NCBI GenBank assembly: GCA_964651755.1
Contig: CAZYZD010000027.1
Location: forward strand, 1-25,026
Length of the DNA stretch: 25,026 nt
Reading direction: 5' to 3'
From: QNZT01 sp964651755
GTDB taxonomy: Bacteria; Campylobacterota; Campylobacteria; Campylobacterales; QNZT01
Shown here: positions 14,257 to 22,078 of the stretch, piece by piece
Position numbering within the stretch: position 1 is the first letter of the stretch
How the letters are laid out: every line of letters begins with the position of its first letter
Position numbers and translations under genes: made by a program
Notes under the pieces: generated by a model
Told to the model about the DNA's origin: nothing
Database searches by the model: none
Seen by the model: only the letters and a program-made list of their open reading frames with translations

Positions 14257-16422
14257 TCAGAGATCTTCTATTTCAATAGAACTCAAAACTTCAAATTTTG
14301 CCGACGGATCAACCTCAGCATGAGAGAGTACGACAATATCTAAATTGAACTTTTTAAAGATATCCGACAACGCTTTTCGCAGAGCCGGATCGACAATCAA
14401 AATCACCGGAGCAACACCACGCTGTAAAACTGCAGCCGCTTCGTTACTTACCTTCTGTACAAGTGCATTGATCTGACCGATATTGAGCATCAACTCTTTA
14501 AGACCGTCACGCTCCTGAAGATGTTCCAGAAGTTTCTGTTCTGTCGGCGCCGCCAGTGTCACAAGTTTTAAAACACCCTGCTCATCTTTATACTGATTGG
14601 TAATAACACGCGCCAGACGCGCCCTTACCTGCTCGGTAATAATATCTACATTTTTAGTCACTTCTGCTACATCACTGATCGTCTCTAAAATCGTCAGCAT
14701 ATCTTTGATAGGAATCTTCTCTGCCAGCAACGCTTTGAGTACACGCTGAATCAAACCGATAGAAGCTACTTTGAGGACATCTTCCACCACCACAGGATAA
14801 CTCTTTTTAACATTATCCAGAAGTTCCTGCACATCCTGACGCGTCAGTAACTCTTCGGCATAGGTTTTGATCAACTCACTCAAATGTGTAGAGATAACCG
14901 TAGAGGGATCAACCACCGTATATCCCTTGGTAATCGCTTCCTCTTTCTGTACCGGATCTATCCAGATAGCATCCAGACCAAATGCCGGCTCTTTGGTTGG
15001 AATACCATCTATAGGTTCGCTTACCAGACCATTGTCCATCGCCATAAATTTATCCGGATAAACTTCCCCGCTGCCAATCTCAACACCTTTTAAAAGCAGC
15101 TGATATTGTGTCGGTTTTAAATGGAGATTGTCACGGATACGCACCTGAGGAATCAAAAAACCGTAATCGGTTGCAATTTTCCGGCGCATGCTTTTGATAC
15201 GATCCAGCAAATCCCCCTTCATCGCGGGATCGGCAAGTTTGATAAGCTGATACCCCAGATCGAGTTCCAGAACCTCTTGTTTGAGAATATCTTCCAGCAC
15301 TTTTGCCTCTTCTTCACGGGCAGCTTCAGGAGATTTCGCAGGTGGCGCGCCACCCTCTTCTCCCTCCATAGAAATTTCACCCTCTTCTGCCTGCGGCGCC
15401 TCCAGCACTGCATGACTGAGCAGATACCCCAACCCTACAAATACCAGTCCCACAAATCCCAAAGAGAGTGTAGGAAGCCCCGGCACGATCGCAAAAAGGA
15501 GTAAAATCGCACCGACAATATAAAGCGTTTTATAGTCGCTTAAAAGCTGATCGACTGCATTTGTCGCAAAACTTTCACCCTCACCGCCCGCTTTGGTTGC
15601 ACGAGTGATGATAATACCCGTTGCCGTAGACATAATCAAAGCCGGCAACTGCCCTACCAAACCGTCACCAATAGTCAGAATCGTAAAAGTCTGTGCAGCA
15701 CTCGCTGCATCCATATCAAATTGAAACATACCGATCAGAAAACCGCCGATAATATTGATCACCGTAATGATAATACCTGCAACAGCATCACCTTTGACAA
15801 ATTTACTCGAACCATCCATTGCACCATAAAAATTCGCTTCCTGGATAATCGCTTCACGCCTTTCTCTGGCTGTTGCTTCATCGATCAGTCCGGCATTGAG
15901 ATCCGCATCAATCGCCATCTGTTTACCGGGCATCGCATCAAGGGTAAAACGCGCTGCAACTTCTGCAACCCTGGTAGAACCTTTGGTAATAACCATAAAG
16001 TTAATCAAAACCAAAATTACAAAAACAATCACACCGATGACATAATTTCCACCTACCACAAATTGCCCGAAAGAGGTAATAATATCACTCACTGCTTCCG
16101 GACCGGCATGCCCTTCCGAGAGAATCATCCTCGTCGTTGCGATATTCAAAGAGAGACGATAGAGGGTGATAATCAAAATCAAAGTAGGAAATGTTGTCAA
16201 ATCTGTAGGTTTGGGAATATAGAGAGAAATCATCAGCACCAGTACGGAAACCGCCAGTGAAATCGTCAGAAAAAGGTCAAGAACAGCACTTGGAAGAGGA
16301 ACGATAATAATCGCCAAAATAGCAATTACAAAAAAGACAACCGCCAGATCTTTGGAAGCAGCAATAGGTGCCAAAAACTTTTGAACACTCTGCAAAGCCT
16401 GTGCGTTTCTACCCTGTGCCAA
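14257..16422 (-). CDS. flhA: Flagellar biosynthesis protein FlhA
   Basis: At 721 residues this is full length for the FlhA/type III export gate. It forms the nonameric ring of the flagellar export apparatus and couples proton flow to export. The N-terminal half has about eight membrane helices (first near 27-45). The family signature is clear: TLYRLSLNIATTRMIL, then ARFTLDAMPGKQMAIDADLNAG with the conserved Asp of DADLNAG, then ERREAIIQEANFYGAMDG. The C-terminal half (about 370-721) is the cytoplasmic substrate-docking domain. A low-complexity acidic linker (EEGEISMEGEEGG) joins the two. The gene is 18 bases downstream of the Rrf2 regulator and 34 bases upstream of the DHH gene, indicating an operon. 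Its presence implies a motile organism. Confidence 0.97.
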   Translation of the reverse strand: MAQGRNAQALQSVQKFLAPIAASKDLAVVFFVIAILAIIIVPLPSAVLDLFLTISLAVSVLVLMISLYIPKPTDLTTFPTLILIITLYRLSLNIATTRMILSEGHAGPEAVSDIITSFGQFVVGGNYVIGVIVFVILVLINFMVITKGSTRVAEVAARFTLDAMPGKQMAIDADLNAGLIDEATARERREAIIQEANFYGAMDGSSKFVKGDAVAGIIITVINIIGGFLIGMFQFDMDAASAAQTFTILTIGDGLVGQLPALIMSTATGIIITRATKAGGEGESFATNAVDQLLSDYKTLYIVGAILLLFAIVPGLPTLSLGFVGLVFVGLGYLLSHAVLEAPQAEEGEISMEGEEGGAPPAKSPEAAREEEAKVLEDILKQEVLELDLGYQLIKLADPAMKGDLLDRIKSMRRKIATDYGFLIPQVRIRDNLHLKPTQYQLLLKGVEIGSGEVYPDKFMAMDNGLVSEPIDGIPTKEPAFGLDAIWIDPVQKEEAITKGYTVVDPSTVISTHLSELIKTYAEELLTRQDVQELLDNVKKSYPVVVEDVLKVASIGLIQRVLKALLAEKIPIKDMLTILETISDVAEVTKNVDIITEQVRARLARVITNQYKDEQGVLKLVTLAAPTEQKLLEHLQERDGLKELMLNIGQINALVQKVSNEAAAVLQRGVAPVILIVDPALRKALSDIFKKFNLDIVVLSHAEVDPSAKFEVLSSIEIEDL

Positions 16423-16440
16423 AAAATTCCTTCTGAAAAA

Positions 16441-16839
16441 CTATAATATATCCTGGAGTGTCAGCCCATCGAAAAATTCATCCATCTTAAGTTGAAACTT
16501 GTTTAAAAACGGCCATATCATACAAAAATCCCCCTTACCGGAAGGACAAGCATTCGGCGTAGAAGAGCATTCGAAAACATTCAAAGGTTTTTTTTCCGCT
16601 ACTTCAATAATCGCACGAACCGATATCTCTTTGGGGTCTCTGTTCAACGCAAATCCGCCTTTGGCGCCTTTATAGGACTTCAAAATCCCTTCTCTTGCCA
16701 GAGATTGCAGGATCTTTGCCAAAAAACTTCTGGAAATATTCAATCTTCGTGCAAGCGTATCTACATCTTCCGGAGCACTTTGTCTCGAAATGAGCACTAA
16801 AGAGAGCAGTGCATACTCACTTGCTTTGGTTAATAACAT
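16441..16839 (-). CDS. Rrf2-family transcriptional regulator with three cysteines
   Basis: The protein has 132 residues. The N-terminal winged helix (MLLTKASEYALLSLVLIS ... ISRSFLAKILQSLAREGILKSYKGAKGGF) is the Rrf2/IscR DNA-binding fold. Cysteines at 91, 98 and 106 fall in the region where IscR, NsrR and RsrR bind an iron-sulfur cluster (here C-X6-C-X7-C), so an iron-sulfur or nitric-oxide sensing role is plausible. The usual IscR and NsrR spacing is slightly shorter. The ATG at 16839 has an AGGAGT site. It is the first gene of the minus-strand operon with flhA, 18 bases ahead of it, and is divergent from the protease operon, with 148 bases between. Confidence 0.9.
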   Translation of the reverse strand: MLLTKASEYALLSLVLISRQSAPEDVDTLARRLNISRSFLAKILQSLAREGILKSYKGAKGGFALNRDPKEISVRAIIEVAEKKPLNVFECSSTPNACPSGKGDFCMIWPFLNKFQLKMDEFFDGLTLQDIL

Positions 16840-16987
16840 GGTACTCCTGTTTAGGGCAAAATTTATCTCATTATATCACAGAATAATGAAGAAAACAAAT
16901 ATTAATCCAAGATTGAAGCTAAGTTAAACAATTTATTTACAATTTTCAGCTAAGATATTAGAGATATTTACTAGGAGAAATATAAAA

Positions 16988-17383
16988 GTGATAAAAACAA
17001 CAACAGCTGTTACACTACTTTTTTTATCGGGAGCACAACTTTTTGCCCAAACCTATTATTATGCTTTTGGCAAAAAAGTGATACTCGAACCATTACATCA
17101 AACTAGAACAAACAACGATTCCAATATTACCTACTATCAAACGATGACAGGAGAAAAAATTGGTGTCAAACATGAAGTAATCATAGGATGCAAAGAGATA
17201 GAAAAATGCAGCCGGACTCTGGAGCAATACCCCATCACCTCTATCGAAAAACTTTCAAACACCCTTTATCTGCTCAAACTGACAAAAGAGAGTGATCCTT
17301 TTGAAGTTGCCAACAAACTCTATGAAGAAGATACCATTTTTCTGTCACATCCAAACTTCATCAAAAAGAGGAAAAGACGTTGA
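16988..17383 (+). CDS. Free subtilisin-propeptide-like exported protein
   Basis: The protein has 131 residues and starts at GTG 16988, with AGGAG at about 10 bases upstream. A Sec signal (1-20, cleaved after QLFA) precedes a small alpha/beta domain. Its pattern (YYYAFGKKVILEP, then YPITSIEKLSNTLYLLKL, FEVANKLYEEDTIFLSHPNFI) matches the N-terminal propeptide region that I recall preceding the QWYL-type start of many secreted S8 peptidases. Cys68 and Cys74 could form a disulfide. It ends with KKRKRR and stop, where a fused protein would continue into the catalytic domain. The following subtilase gene starts on the stop codon. It likely acts as folding chaperone or inhibitor of that protease in trans. 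The match is from memory, not a search. Confidence 0.7.
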   Translation: MIKTTTAVTLLFLSGAQLFAQTYYYAFGKKVILEPLHQTRTNNDSNITYYQTMTGEKIGVKHEVIIGCKEIEKCSRTLEQYPITSIEKLSNTLYLLKLTKESDPFEVANKLYEEDTIFLSHPNFIKKRKRR

Positions 17384-18525
17384 TGCAAAAAACTTTTCTG
17401 CTGCTTTTACCTCTGTTGCTCCTTTTTTCCGGCTGCGGTAAAGATAAGACAAAAACCCAACAACCTGAGACAGAAGAGGGTTTTAACCCCTACAATGAAC
17501 CCTATTTCCAATACCAGTGGTATCTGGCATATACAGACAATGATTTTTCCCGAAGCGCACTAATCAGTCAAAACGCCCATATACATATTCTCGATGCATG
17601 GAAATATACACGGGGAGAAGGCGTTACCGTCGCTGTTATCGATGACAGTTATGAAGTCGGACATCGTGACCTTAGTACAAATATCACAGATTTTTACAAT
17701 GCTGACTTTCAAAACACAAAAGTGGAAAATGATACGGACGACTCTTCTCATGGTACAGCCACAGCAGGATTTATCGCAGCGCCAAAAAATGATTATGGTA
17801 TTGTAGGTACTGCACCCGATGCAAAACTAGTTCTGATCGCCCAGATCTATGATGATGATGTCGCTACGATCAGAGCATTTGAATATGCAAAAAACAAAGG
17901 TGCAAAAATAATCAGCAATAGTTGGGGAACAGGAAATGTCTCGCCCGCTGTTGCAGAAGAACTAGCACTGCTGAAAGAACAAAATATCACCATACTCTTC
18001 GCCAGTGGAAACTATGGACCAAGTCTTTTCAGTGATAATCAGGATCTTGATGTTCCTGGCGTTACTGATGAATCAGAACTGCCAAGTGTCATTGGTGTAG
18101 GCGCTACCAATGAGCAAAATCAACTCGCAAGCTACTCAAACTATGGTAAAAATATCGACATCCTTGCTCCGGGAGGAGAATATCTTGGGTTACTCGGATT
18201 GGATGATACTGGTGTTAAAGGTGTTCCATATAATACTTATACATTTACAAATGGATATAGTATCACTATAGATAACGCTCATGCTTTTGAAACAGGAACC
18301 AGTTTTTCCTGCCCTCTTGCCGCCGGAGTAGCAGCACTGATGCTCTCTGTCAATCCTTCTCTCACTCCCGATCAGATACGCACTATTCTCATAGAAAGTG
18401 CAGAAAAGATAGAAGCTAATTCTGTCTATTATGATGACAATGGGTTTAATCTCAAACGCGCTTACGGCAAAATCAATGCCGCAAAAGCAGTAGAATTGGC
18501 AAAAAACTACCAACCACAACAATAA
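17383..18525 (+). CDS. Subtilisin-like (S8) serine protease, lipoprotein
   Basis: The protein has 380 residues from the ATG at 17383, which overlaps the preceding stop by one base (TGATG). A TTG three bases earlier is less likely. Lipobox LFSGC (Cys18) anchors it to a membrane. NEPYFQYQWYL (about 38-48) is the usual mature start of this S8 group. The triad is complete: Asp87 in VAVIDDSYEVGH (DDS replaces the usual D-S/T-G), His123 in SSHGTATAGF and Ser307 in ETGTSFSCPLAAG, with oxyanion Asn210 in FASGN. No C-terminal domain follows, so it is a compact catalytic lipoprotein. Its own propeptide is missing and is supplied by the upstream gene. Substrates are unknown. Confidence 0.92.
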   Translation: MQKTFLLLLPLLLLFSGCGKDKTKTQQPETEEGFNPYNEPYFQYQWYLAYTDNDFSRSALISQNAHIHILDAWKYTRGEGVTVAVIDDSYEVGHRDLSTNITDFYNADFQNTKVENDTDDSSHGTATAGFIAAPKNDYGIVGTAPDAKLVLIAQIYDDDVATIRAFEYAKNKGAKIISNSWGTGNVSPAVAEELALLKEQNITILFASGNYGPSLFSDNQDLDVPGVTDESELPSVIGVGATNEQNQLASYSNYGKNIDILAPGGEYLGLLGLDDTGVKGVPYNTYTFTNGYSITIDNAHAFETGTSFSCPLAAGVAALMLSVNPSLTPDQIRTILIESAEKIEANSVYYDDNGFNLKRAYGKINAAKAVELAKNYQPQQ

Positions 18526-18545
18526 CAGGCTCTTTTTAGAGCCTG
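18526..18545. terminator. Hairpin between convergent protease and OmpA-like genes
   Basis: CAGGCTCT (18526-18533), TTTT loop and AGAGCCTG (18538-18545) form a perfect 8-base stem placed directly after the protease stop codon. It serves either strand. Neither side has a strong T-run. Confidence 0.55.
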
Positions 18546-18550
18546 CTCAT

Positions 18551-19357
18551 TTACCGCATCATCCCTTCCGGATCTACACCCTCTTCGAGGATAATAATCT
18601 CTACCCGGCGGTTACGCTGTCTGCCTGCGGCATCTTTATTGGAAGCAACAGGATAAGTCTCCCCGTAACCGTGTGCCAGCAAACGACTCTCGTCAATCCC
18701 TTTGGCAATCAACGCATTCTTTACCGCCTGTGCACGTCTGAGAGAGAGGTCTATGTTGTATGTTACACTGCCGATATTATCTGTATGTCCTTCTATCAGA
18801 ACTTTACGTTCAGGATTATCCTGTAAAAACTCTGCCAGTTGGTCAATCGCTCTTTGTGCGCCGGGAAGAAGGTTCGCTTTGCCTGTCTCAAACAGAACAT
18901 CCCCCAGTGTCAGAACCAATCCACGATTTGTCTGTTTGGCATTTAACTCTTCCATCTCTTTGAGTTTTGCTTCTGTTTGTGCCATCTTCTTTTTCAGAAG
19001 CAGAAGTTCTGTCTCTTTTGCTTCAAGAAGCGCTTTTTGCTTTTCCGCTTTCAGCTCTTCTGCTCTCTTTTTCAACTCTTCCTGGCGGGCACTCTCTTTG
19101 ACCACTTCCAGTTCACGCTCCAGCAAATAGGCATAATGATCCGCCTCTGTTTTATCTTTTGCATGATGGCTCAAGTCATAAATCTTTCCAGCCTGAAAAA
19201 GCGCCAGAGGTGCTTCTTCATTGATCTTTTCATCTGTAATCATTGTCTGATAGGTTTTATGTACACTTTGCAGTTTTGGTGTCACAACAGGTTTACTGCT
19301 GCACCCTGTCAATACTGCAAGCATCAGAAAACCTGTAAAATATCCTCTGGTATACAT
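18551..19357 (-). CDS. OmpA-family peptidoglycan-binding lipoprotein
   Basis: The protein has 268 residues. Lipobox VLTGC (Cys19) anchors it to the outer membrane. A long charged coiled coil runs from about 75 to 140. The C-terminal OmpA domain (about 148-258) has LGDVLFETGKANLLPGAQ, the LIEGHTDNIGS peptidoglycan-binding loop with Asp193, SLRRAQAVKNAL, and GRQRNRRVEIIIL. It ties the outer membrane to the cell wall. Its ATG overlaps the stop codon of the DUF4398 lipoprotein by one base (TAATG), so the two are translated together. DUF4398 plus OmpA pairs are common and may form one envelope complex. Confidence 0.93.
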   Translation of the reverse strand: MYTRGYFTGFLMLAVLTGCSSKPVVTPKLQSVHKTYQTMITDEKINEEAPLALFQAGKIYDLSHHAKDKTEADHYAYLLERELEVVKESARQEELKKRAEELKAEKQKALLEAKETELLLLKKKMAQTEAKLKEMEELNAKQTNRGLVLTLGDVLFETGKANLLPGAQRAIDQLAEFLQDNPERKVLIEGHTDNIGSVTYNIDLSLRRAQAVKNALIAKGIDESRLLAHGYGETYPVASNKDAAGRQRNRRVEIIILEEGVDPEGMMR

Positions 19358-19737
19358 TATTCCCCCTTCTCCTCATCAATCGTCACAAATTCCCGACGCA
19401 GTTTCTTCAGCTCAAGATCAAGTGCATCTACCTCTTTTTGCAAAACAGAATTTTGCGCTTTTATCTTTGCAACTCTTGCATCAGCAGTCGCTTTCTGTGC
19501 CAGCAGACGCGCTTCATCATAGGCTTTTTCATCCATCTTTTTCTGTGCTTTTTCCAAATAGGATTTCGCACTCTCAAAATAACGCCTTGCATCTGCATTC
19601 TCTTCTGCTTCCTGTGCATTTAAAATAGTCATCTTTGCCGTTTTAATATCCTGAAGAGGCGGTGTACCGCTGGCACATCCGCCGGCAATTCCCGCAAAAA
19701 CAAGCAACGCCATTATGATATTGGTTCTCAACGACAT
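19357..19737 (-). CDS. DUF4398 lipoprotein
   Basis: The protein has 126 residues. The lipobox is IAGGC (Cys21). The mature part is helical, with the DUF4398 pattern: alanine- and lysine-rich helices ARRYFESAKSYLEKAQKKM and EARLLAQKATADARVAKIKA, then a leucine-zipper-like coiled coil (LQKEVDALDLELKKLRR). DUF4398 proteins are periplasmic and of unknown role, often encoded with OmpA-like lipoproteins as here. The ATG at 19737 has an AAGGAGAT site. It heads a two-gene operon with the OmpA protein, divergent from the MORN-repeat gene with 123 bases between. Confidence 0.88.
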   Translation of the reverse strand: MSLRTNIIMALLVFAGIAGGCASGTPPLQDIKTAKMTILNAQEAEENADARRYFESAKSYLEKAQKKMDEKAYDEARLLAQKATADARVAKIKAQNSVLQKEVDALDLELKKLRREFVTIDEEKGE

Positions 19738-19860
19738 CTCTATCTCCTTTTTACTTGTAAAACAAACTCCTTCATGATATAATAATTTTACTAATTTTAC
19801 TGATACAAATATTTAAGTTTTAACTTATAAATCAAATATATTAAATAAAAAAGGATAAAT

Positions 19861-20427
19861 GTGCATAAAAAAGTATGGTTTTCACTTCTGCTTTCTACCC
19901 TGTTAGCCTCTACACTTAGTGCAAAAATCTCAAAAGAGTACTATGAGAACGGCAAAGTTCATTATGAGATCAACTATGAGAACGGCAAAAAAAACGGTAT
20001 CACTAAAGAGTACTACCCCAACGGTAAACTCAAAGCAAAATGGAGTTATAAAAACGACCAGCTCAATGGTGTCAGCATTCAATATAACAAGGAAGGTGTC
20101 AAAACCGCCGAAGTAAATTTTGTCAATGGTGTGCAGGAAGGTATTACCAAAAAATATGACCAAAATGGTCAACTCAAATATGAACTTACCTACAAAAATG
20201 AAAAACTTAACGGAACTGTTACCGAATATGAAAACGGTAAACGTGTTGCCAAATGGTCATACAAAGACGGTATCAAAAACGGTACCAGCATTGTCTACTA
20301 TCCAAGTGGTAAAAAGAAACTTGAACTTGAATATAAAAACGGTAAATTAAACGGTGTTTCCAGAGAATATTTTGAGAACGGAAACCTCAAAGCGGAGTGG
20401 AACTATACAGACGGTGTACTCAATTAA
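19861..20427 (+). CDS. Exported MORN/YwqK-like repeat protein
   Basis: The protein has 188 residues and starts at GTG 19861, with AAGGAT upstream. A Sec signal (1 to about 20, LSAK) is followed by about seven tandem repeats of some 23 residues with the pattern EYY.NGKLK....YKNGKLNG (for example KEYYPNGKLKAKWSYKNDQLNG, REYFENGNLKAEWNYTDGVLN). These beta-hairpin repeats occur in MORN proteins and in the YwqK family, which databases often label as antitoxin without evidence here. No partner toxin is adjacent. Its place between envelope lipoproteins and rpsO suggests an envelope role. Function unknown. Confidence 0.8.
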   Translation: MHKKVWFSLLLSTLLASTLSAKISKEYYENGKVHYEINYENGKKNGITKEYYPNGKLKAKWSYKNDQLNGVSIQYNKEGVKTAEVNFVNGVQEGITKKYDQNGQLKYELTYKNEKLNGTVTEYENGKRVAKWSYKDGIKNGTSIVYYPSGKKKLELEYKNGKLNGVSREYFENGNLKAEWNYTDGVLN

Positions 20428-20449
20428 GAGTATCTTTAGGAAGTTGAGA

Positions 20450-20455
20450 TATAAT
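20450..20455 (+). promoter_or_regulatory. -10 element of the rpsO promoter
   Basis: A perfect TATAAT lies about 45 bases before the rpsO ATG and 22 bases after the MORN-gene stop codon. No convincing -35 is seen, as is usual for Campylobacterota housekeeping promoters, which rely on the -10 and an upstream AT-rich stretch. Confidence 0.6.
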
Positions 20456-20499
20456 CTCCACTTCAATTTAATTTTGAAAATACCAATCAGGAGGTCGTT

Positions 20500-20772
20500 A
20501 TGGCTTTAGATTCGGCTAAGAAAGCGGAAATAGTCAAACAATTCGGTAGAGGTGAGAATGATACAGGTTCTCCAGAGGTGCAGATTGCACTACTTTCAAA
20601 TAGAATCTCTTATTTGACAGAACATTTAAAAACAAATAAAAAAGACCATAGTTCAAGACTTGGACTTTTAAAACTCGTCGGTCAGAGAAAAAGACTTATG
20701 AGATATCTCAAGAAAAAAGATTATGAAAAGTATATGGAAGTAATCAAAGCATTAGGTATCAGAGACAAATAG
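20500..20772 (+). CDS. rpsO: 30S ribosomal protein S15
   Basis: At 90 residues this is the standard length. S15 binds 16S rRNA early in assembly of the small subunit. Recognised by IVKQFGRGENDTGSPEVQIALLSNRI (GSPEVQ motif), LTEHLKTNKKDHSSRLGLL, and VGQRKRLMRYLKKKD. A strong AGGAGGT site precedes the ATG. A single -10 promoter and a classic terminator make it a monocistronic gene. In Campylobacter the gene is next to the Rrf2-flhA pair. Here about 3.6 kb of envelope and protease genes lie between them. Confidence 0.99.
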   Translation: MALDSAKKAEIVKQFGRGENDTGSPEVQIALLSNRISYLTEHLKTNKKDHSSRLGLLKLVGQRKRLMRYLKKKDYEKYMEVIKALGIRDK

Positions 20773-20780
20773 TTTTTCAT

Positions 20781-20818
20781 GAGAGCCGGCTTTCGGCTCT
20801 CTTTCAGTTTTTTATTTT
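20781..20818 (+). terminator. Rho-independent terminator of rpsO
   Basis: GAGAGCCG (20781-20788), loop GCTTT, CGGCTCTC (20794-20801), then a T-rich tract through 20818. It begins nine bases after the rpsO stop, and its T-tract overlaps the end of the convergent YeeE/YedE gene. Confidence 0.92.
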
Positions 20819-21483
20819 TTATCCTCTTCACACTCGACATCAGGTCTTTCACACTCATCCAGTTTTACCAGATCAGCTTCATCGAAAAGTTCCATTTTTG
20901 GAATCGCAAACGCAATCACAATCAATGCCATGCCAAATACAAAAACAGCTTCAGGCGCATACTTCCCGCTTACATCAACAAGCGTAGTATTGCCAAAATT
21001 GTCACCCATCAGCGGTTTGAAAAAATCATCATAATATTTCGTAAAAAGATAACCGCCGAACAAACCGCCGATTGCACCAACAAGTACATCGATTCTTCCT
21101 TCCGCTATTGAGATAGGTCCTGTTCCAGGACATTTACCCATAATCGCCATCCCGATACCAAAGATAATACCACCAATCACAATTCCCTGTATCATCATTG
21201 GTTTTACATGATAACTGGCATATCCCATCTTGATCTCAAGATAGAGAAAAATACTCGTCAAACCAATCGCAAAAAAGAGCATTTTAGGGATGATCGTATC
21301 TTTTCCCATTGCAAAACCTGCAATCTTTTCAAATTTATCCACCCTGCTGTACTGGATAATAGCACCAAAAACAATCCCAATTACAAAAACCAGCCAAACT
21401 GGTCCATGTCCTTCATGTTGTACGATAGTATACATTTGCTCCGTTCTGCTGATCACAAAATCAAAATATTCAGAGATATTCAT
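20812..21483 (-). CDS. YeeE/YedE-family membrane protein (putative thiosulfate or sulfur-compound transporter half)
   Basis: The protein has 223 residues and about five to six membrane helices. The family's conserved cysteine motif is present as MGKCPGTGP (Cys118), with the glycine-rich helices GGIIFGIGMAIMG before it. YeeE/YedE proteins take up thiosulfate or other sulfane sulfur, passing it along membrane cysteines. In bacteria with half-size proteins two genes make one unit. Its ATG follows the stop codon of the companion gene directly (TAGATG). Unlike typical members, it ends in an acidic tail with two more cysteines (C211 and C218 in LDECERPDVECEEDKK), which may face the cytoplasm and accept sulfur. 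That last point is inference. Confidence 0.85.
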   Translation of the reverse strand: MNISEYFDFVISRTEQMYTIVQHEGHGPVWLVFVIGIVFGAIIQYSRVDKFEKIAGFAMGKDTIIPKMLFFAIGLTSIFLYLEIKMGYASYHVKPMMIQGIVIGGIIFGIGMAIMGKCPGTGPISIAEGRIDVLVGAIGGLFGGYLFTKYYDDFFKPLMGDNFGNTTLVDVSGKYAPEAVFVFGMALIVIAFAIPKMELFDEADLVKLDECERPDVECEEDKK

Positions 21484-21990
21484 CTACTTCTCCCTCTTTT
21501 TGTAAAAAAGCTTACCCGTAACCAATAAAGTCACCAGTACCACACCACCAAAAATCATACTGCTAAACGCCGTCTGACTCATACCTGACAAAAAGTGTCC
21601 CGAAGTACAACCACCCGCAAGTCTCGCACCGATAATCAGTAAAAATCCGGACACAAAACTCCACACCAATCGTGAAAGTACAGAGTTGTTTTTGTACCGT
21701 TTCCATGCAGTAGGTACCAAAGTAATACGAAAAGATTTAGTTATAAAAACAGAGGTAACAAAACCACCGACCAATGCACCCAGCAGCATTATACCTTCCC
21801 AGGCACCTGCTTTCTCGATCTCTTTGAGATAACTGTAATCATCAGGGTTCATACCAAAAAGTATACCCGCATAGTACGGCACGTAGGTTGATGCGCCAAT
21901 TGGTCGGTTTGCACCAAAAACAGAGAAAGTAAACAGCAACAGCATTGCCATCAGCACACCACCTGCCCACCAGGTTAAACGCCTTTTCAT
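21484..21990 (-). CDS. YeeE/YedE-family membrane protein, companion half
   Basis: The protein has 168 residues and about four membrane helices. The conserved cysteine motif is ARLAGGCTSGHFLSG (Cys128), which is the other classic YeeE/YedE signature. It begins with MKRRLTWWAGGVLMAML, a basic start then a helix. The ATG at 21990 has an AAGGAGTG site and a TATAAT -10 at 22028-22023. Its stop codon abuts the start of the next half, so the two are co-translated. Together they match the split form of the TsuA-like thiosulfate importer, fitting the sulfur-based lifestyle of this group. Confidence 0.87.
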   Translation of the reverse strand: MKRRLTWWAGGVLMAMLLLFTFSVFGANRPIGASTYVPYYAGILFGMNPDDYSYLKEIEKAGAWEGIMLLGALVGGFVTSVFITKSFRITLVPTAWKRYKNNSVLSRLVWSFVSGFLLIIGARLAGGCTSGHFLSGMSQTAFSSMIFGGVVLVTLLVTGKLFYKKREK

Positions 21991-22022
21991 GATATAACAC
22001 TCCTTTATAATAAAAAGAAGTG

Positions 22023-22028
22023 ATTATA
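22023..22028 (-). promoter_or_regulatory. -10 element of the YeeE/YedE pair
   Basis: A perfect TATAAT on the minus strand lies 33-38 bases before the ATG at 21990, in the 88-base gap after ppk2. Confidence 0.55.
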
Positions 22029-22078
22029 TCTATCTTTCTTTAGAATAAAATAAGTCTAACTGATATTTATAATAAATT

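Noticed and set aside
15721..16260. Plus-strand frame of 179 codons opposite flhA.
   Set aside because: Antisense to the conserved FlhA membrane region. The composition (many His, Asn, Arg) is typical of a shadow frame.
19861..20427. The MORN/YwqK gene considered as the antitoxin of a toxin-antitoxin pair.
   Set aside because: Neighbours are rpsO and an envelope lipoprotein operon, and the protein has an export signal.
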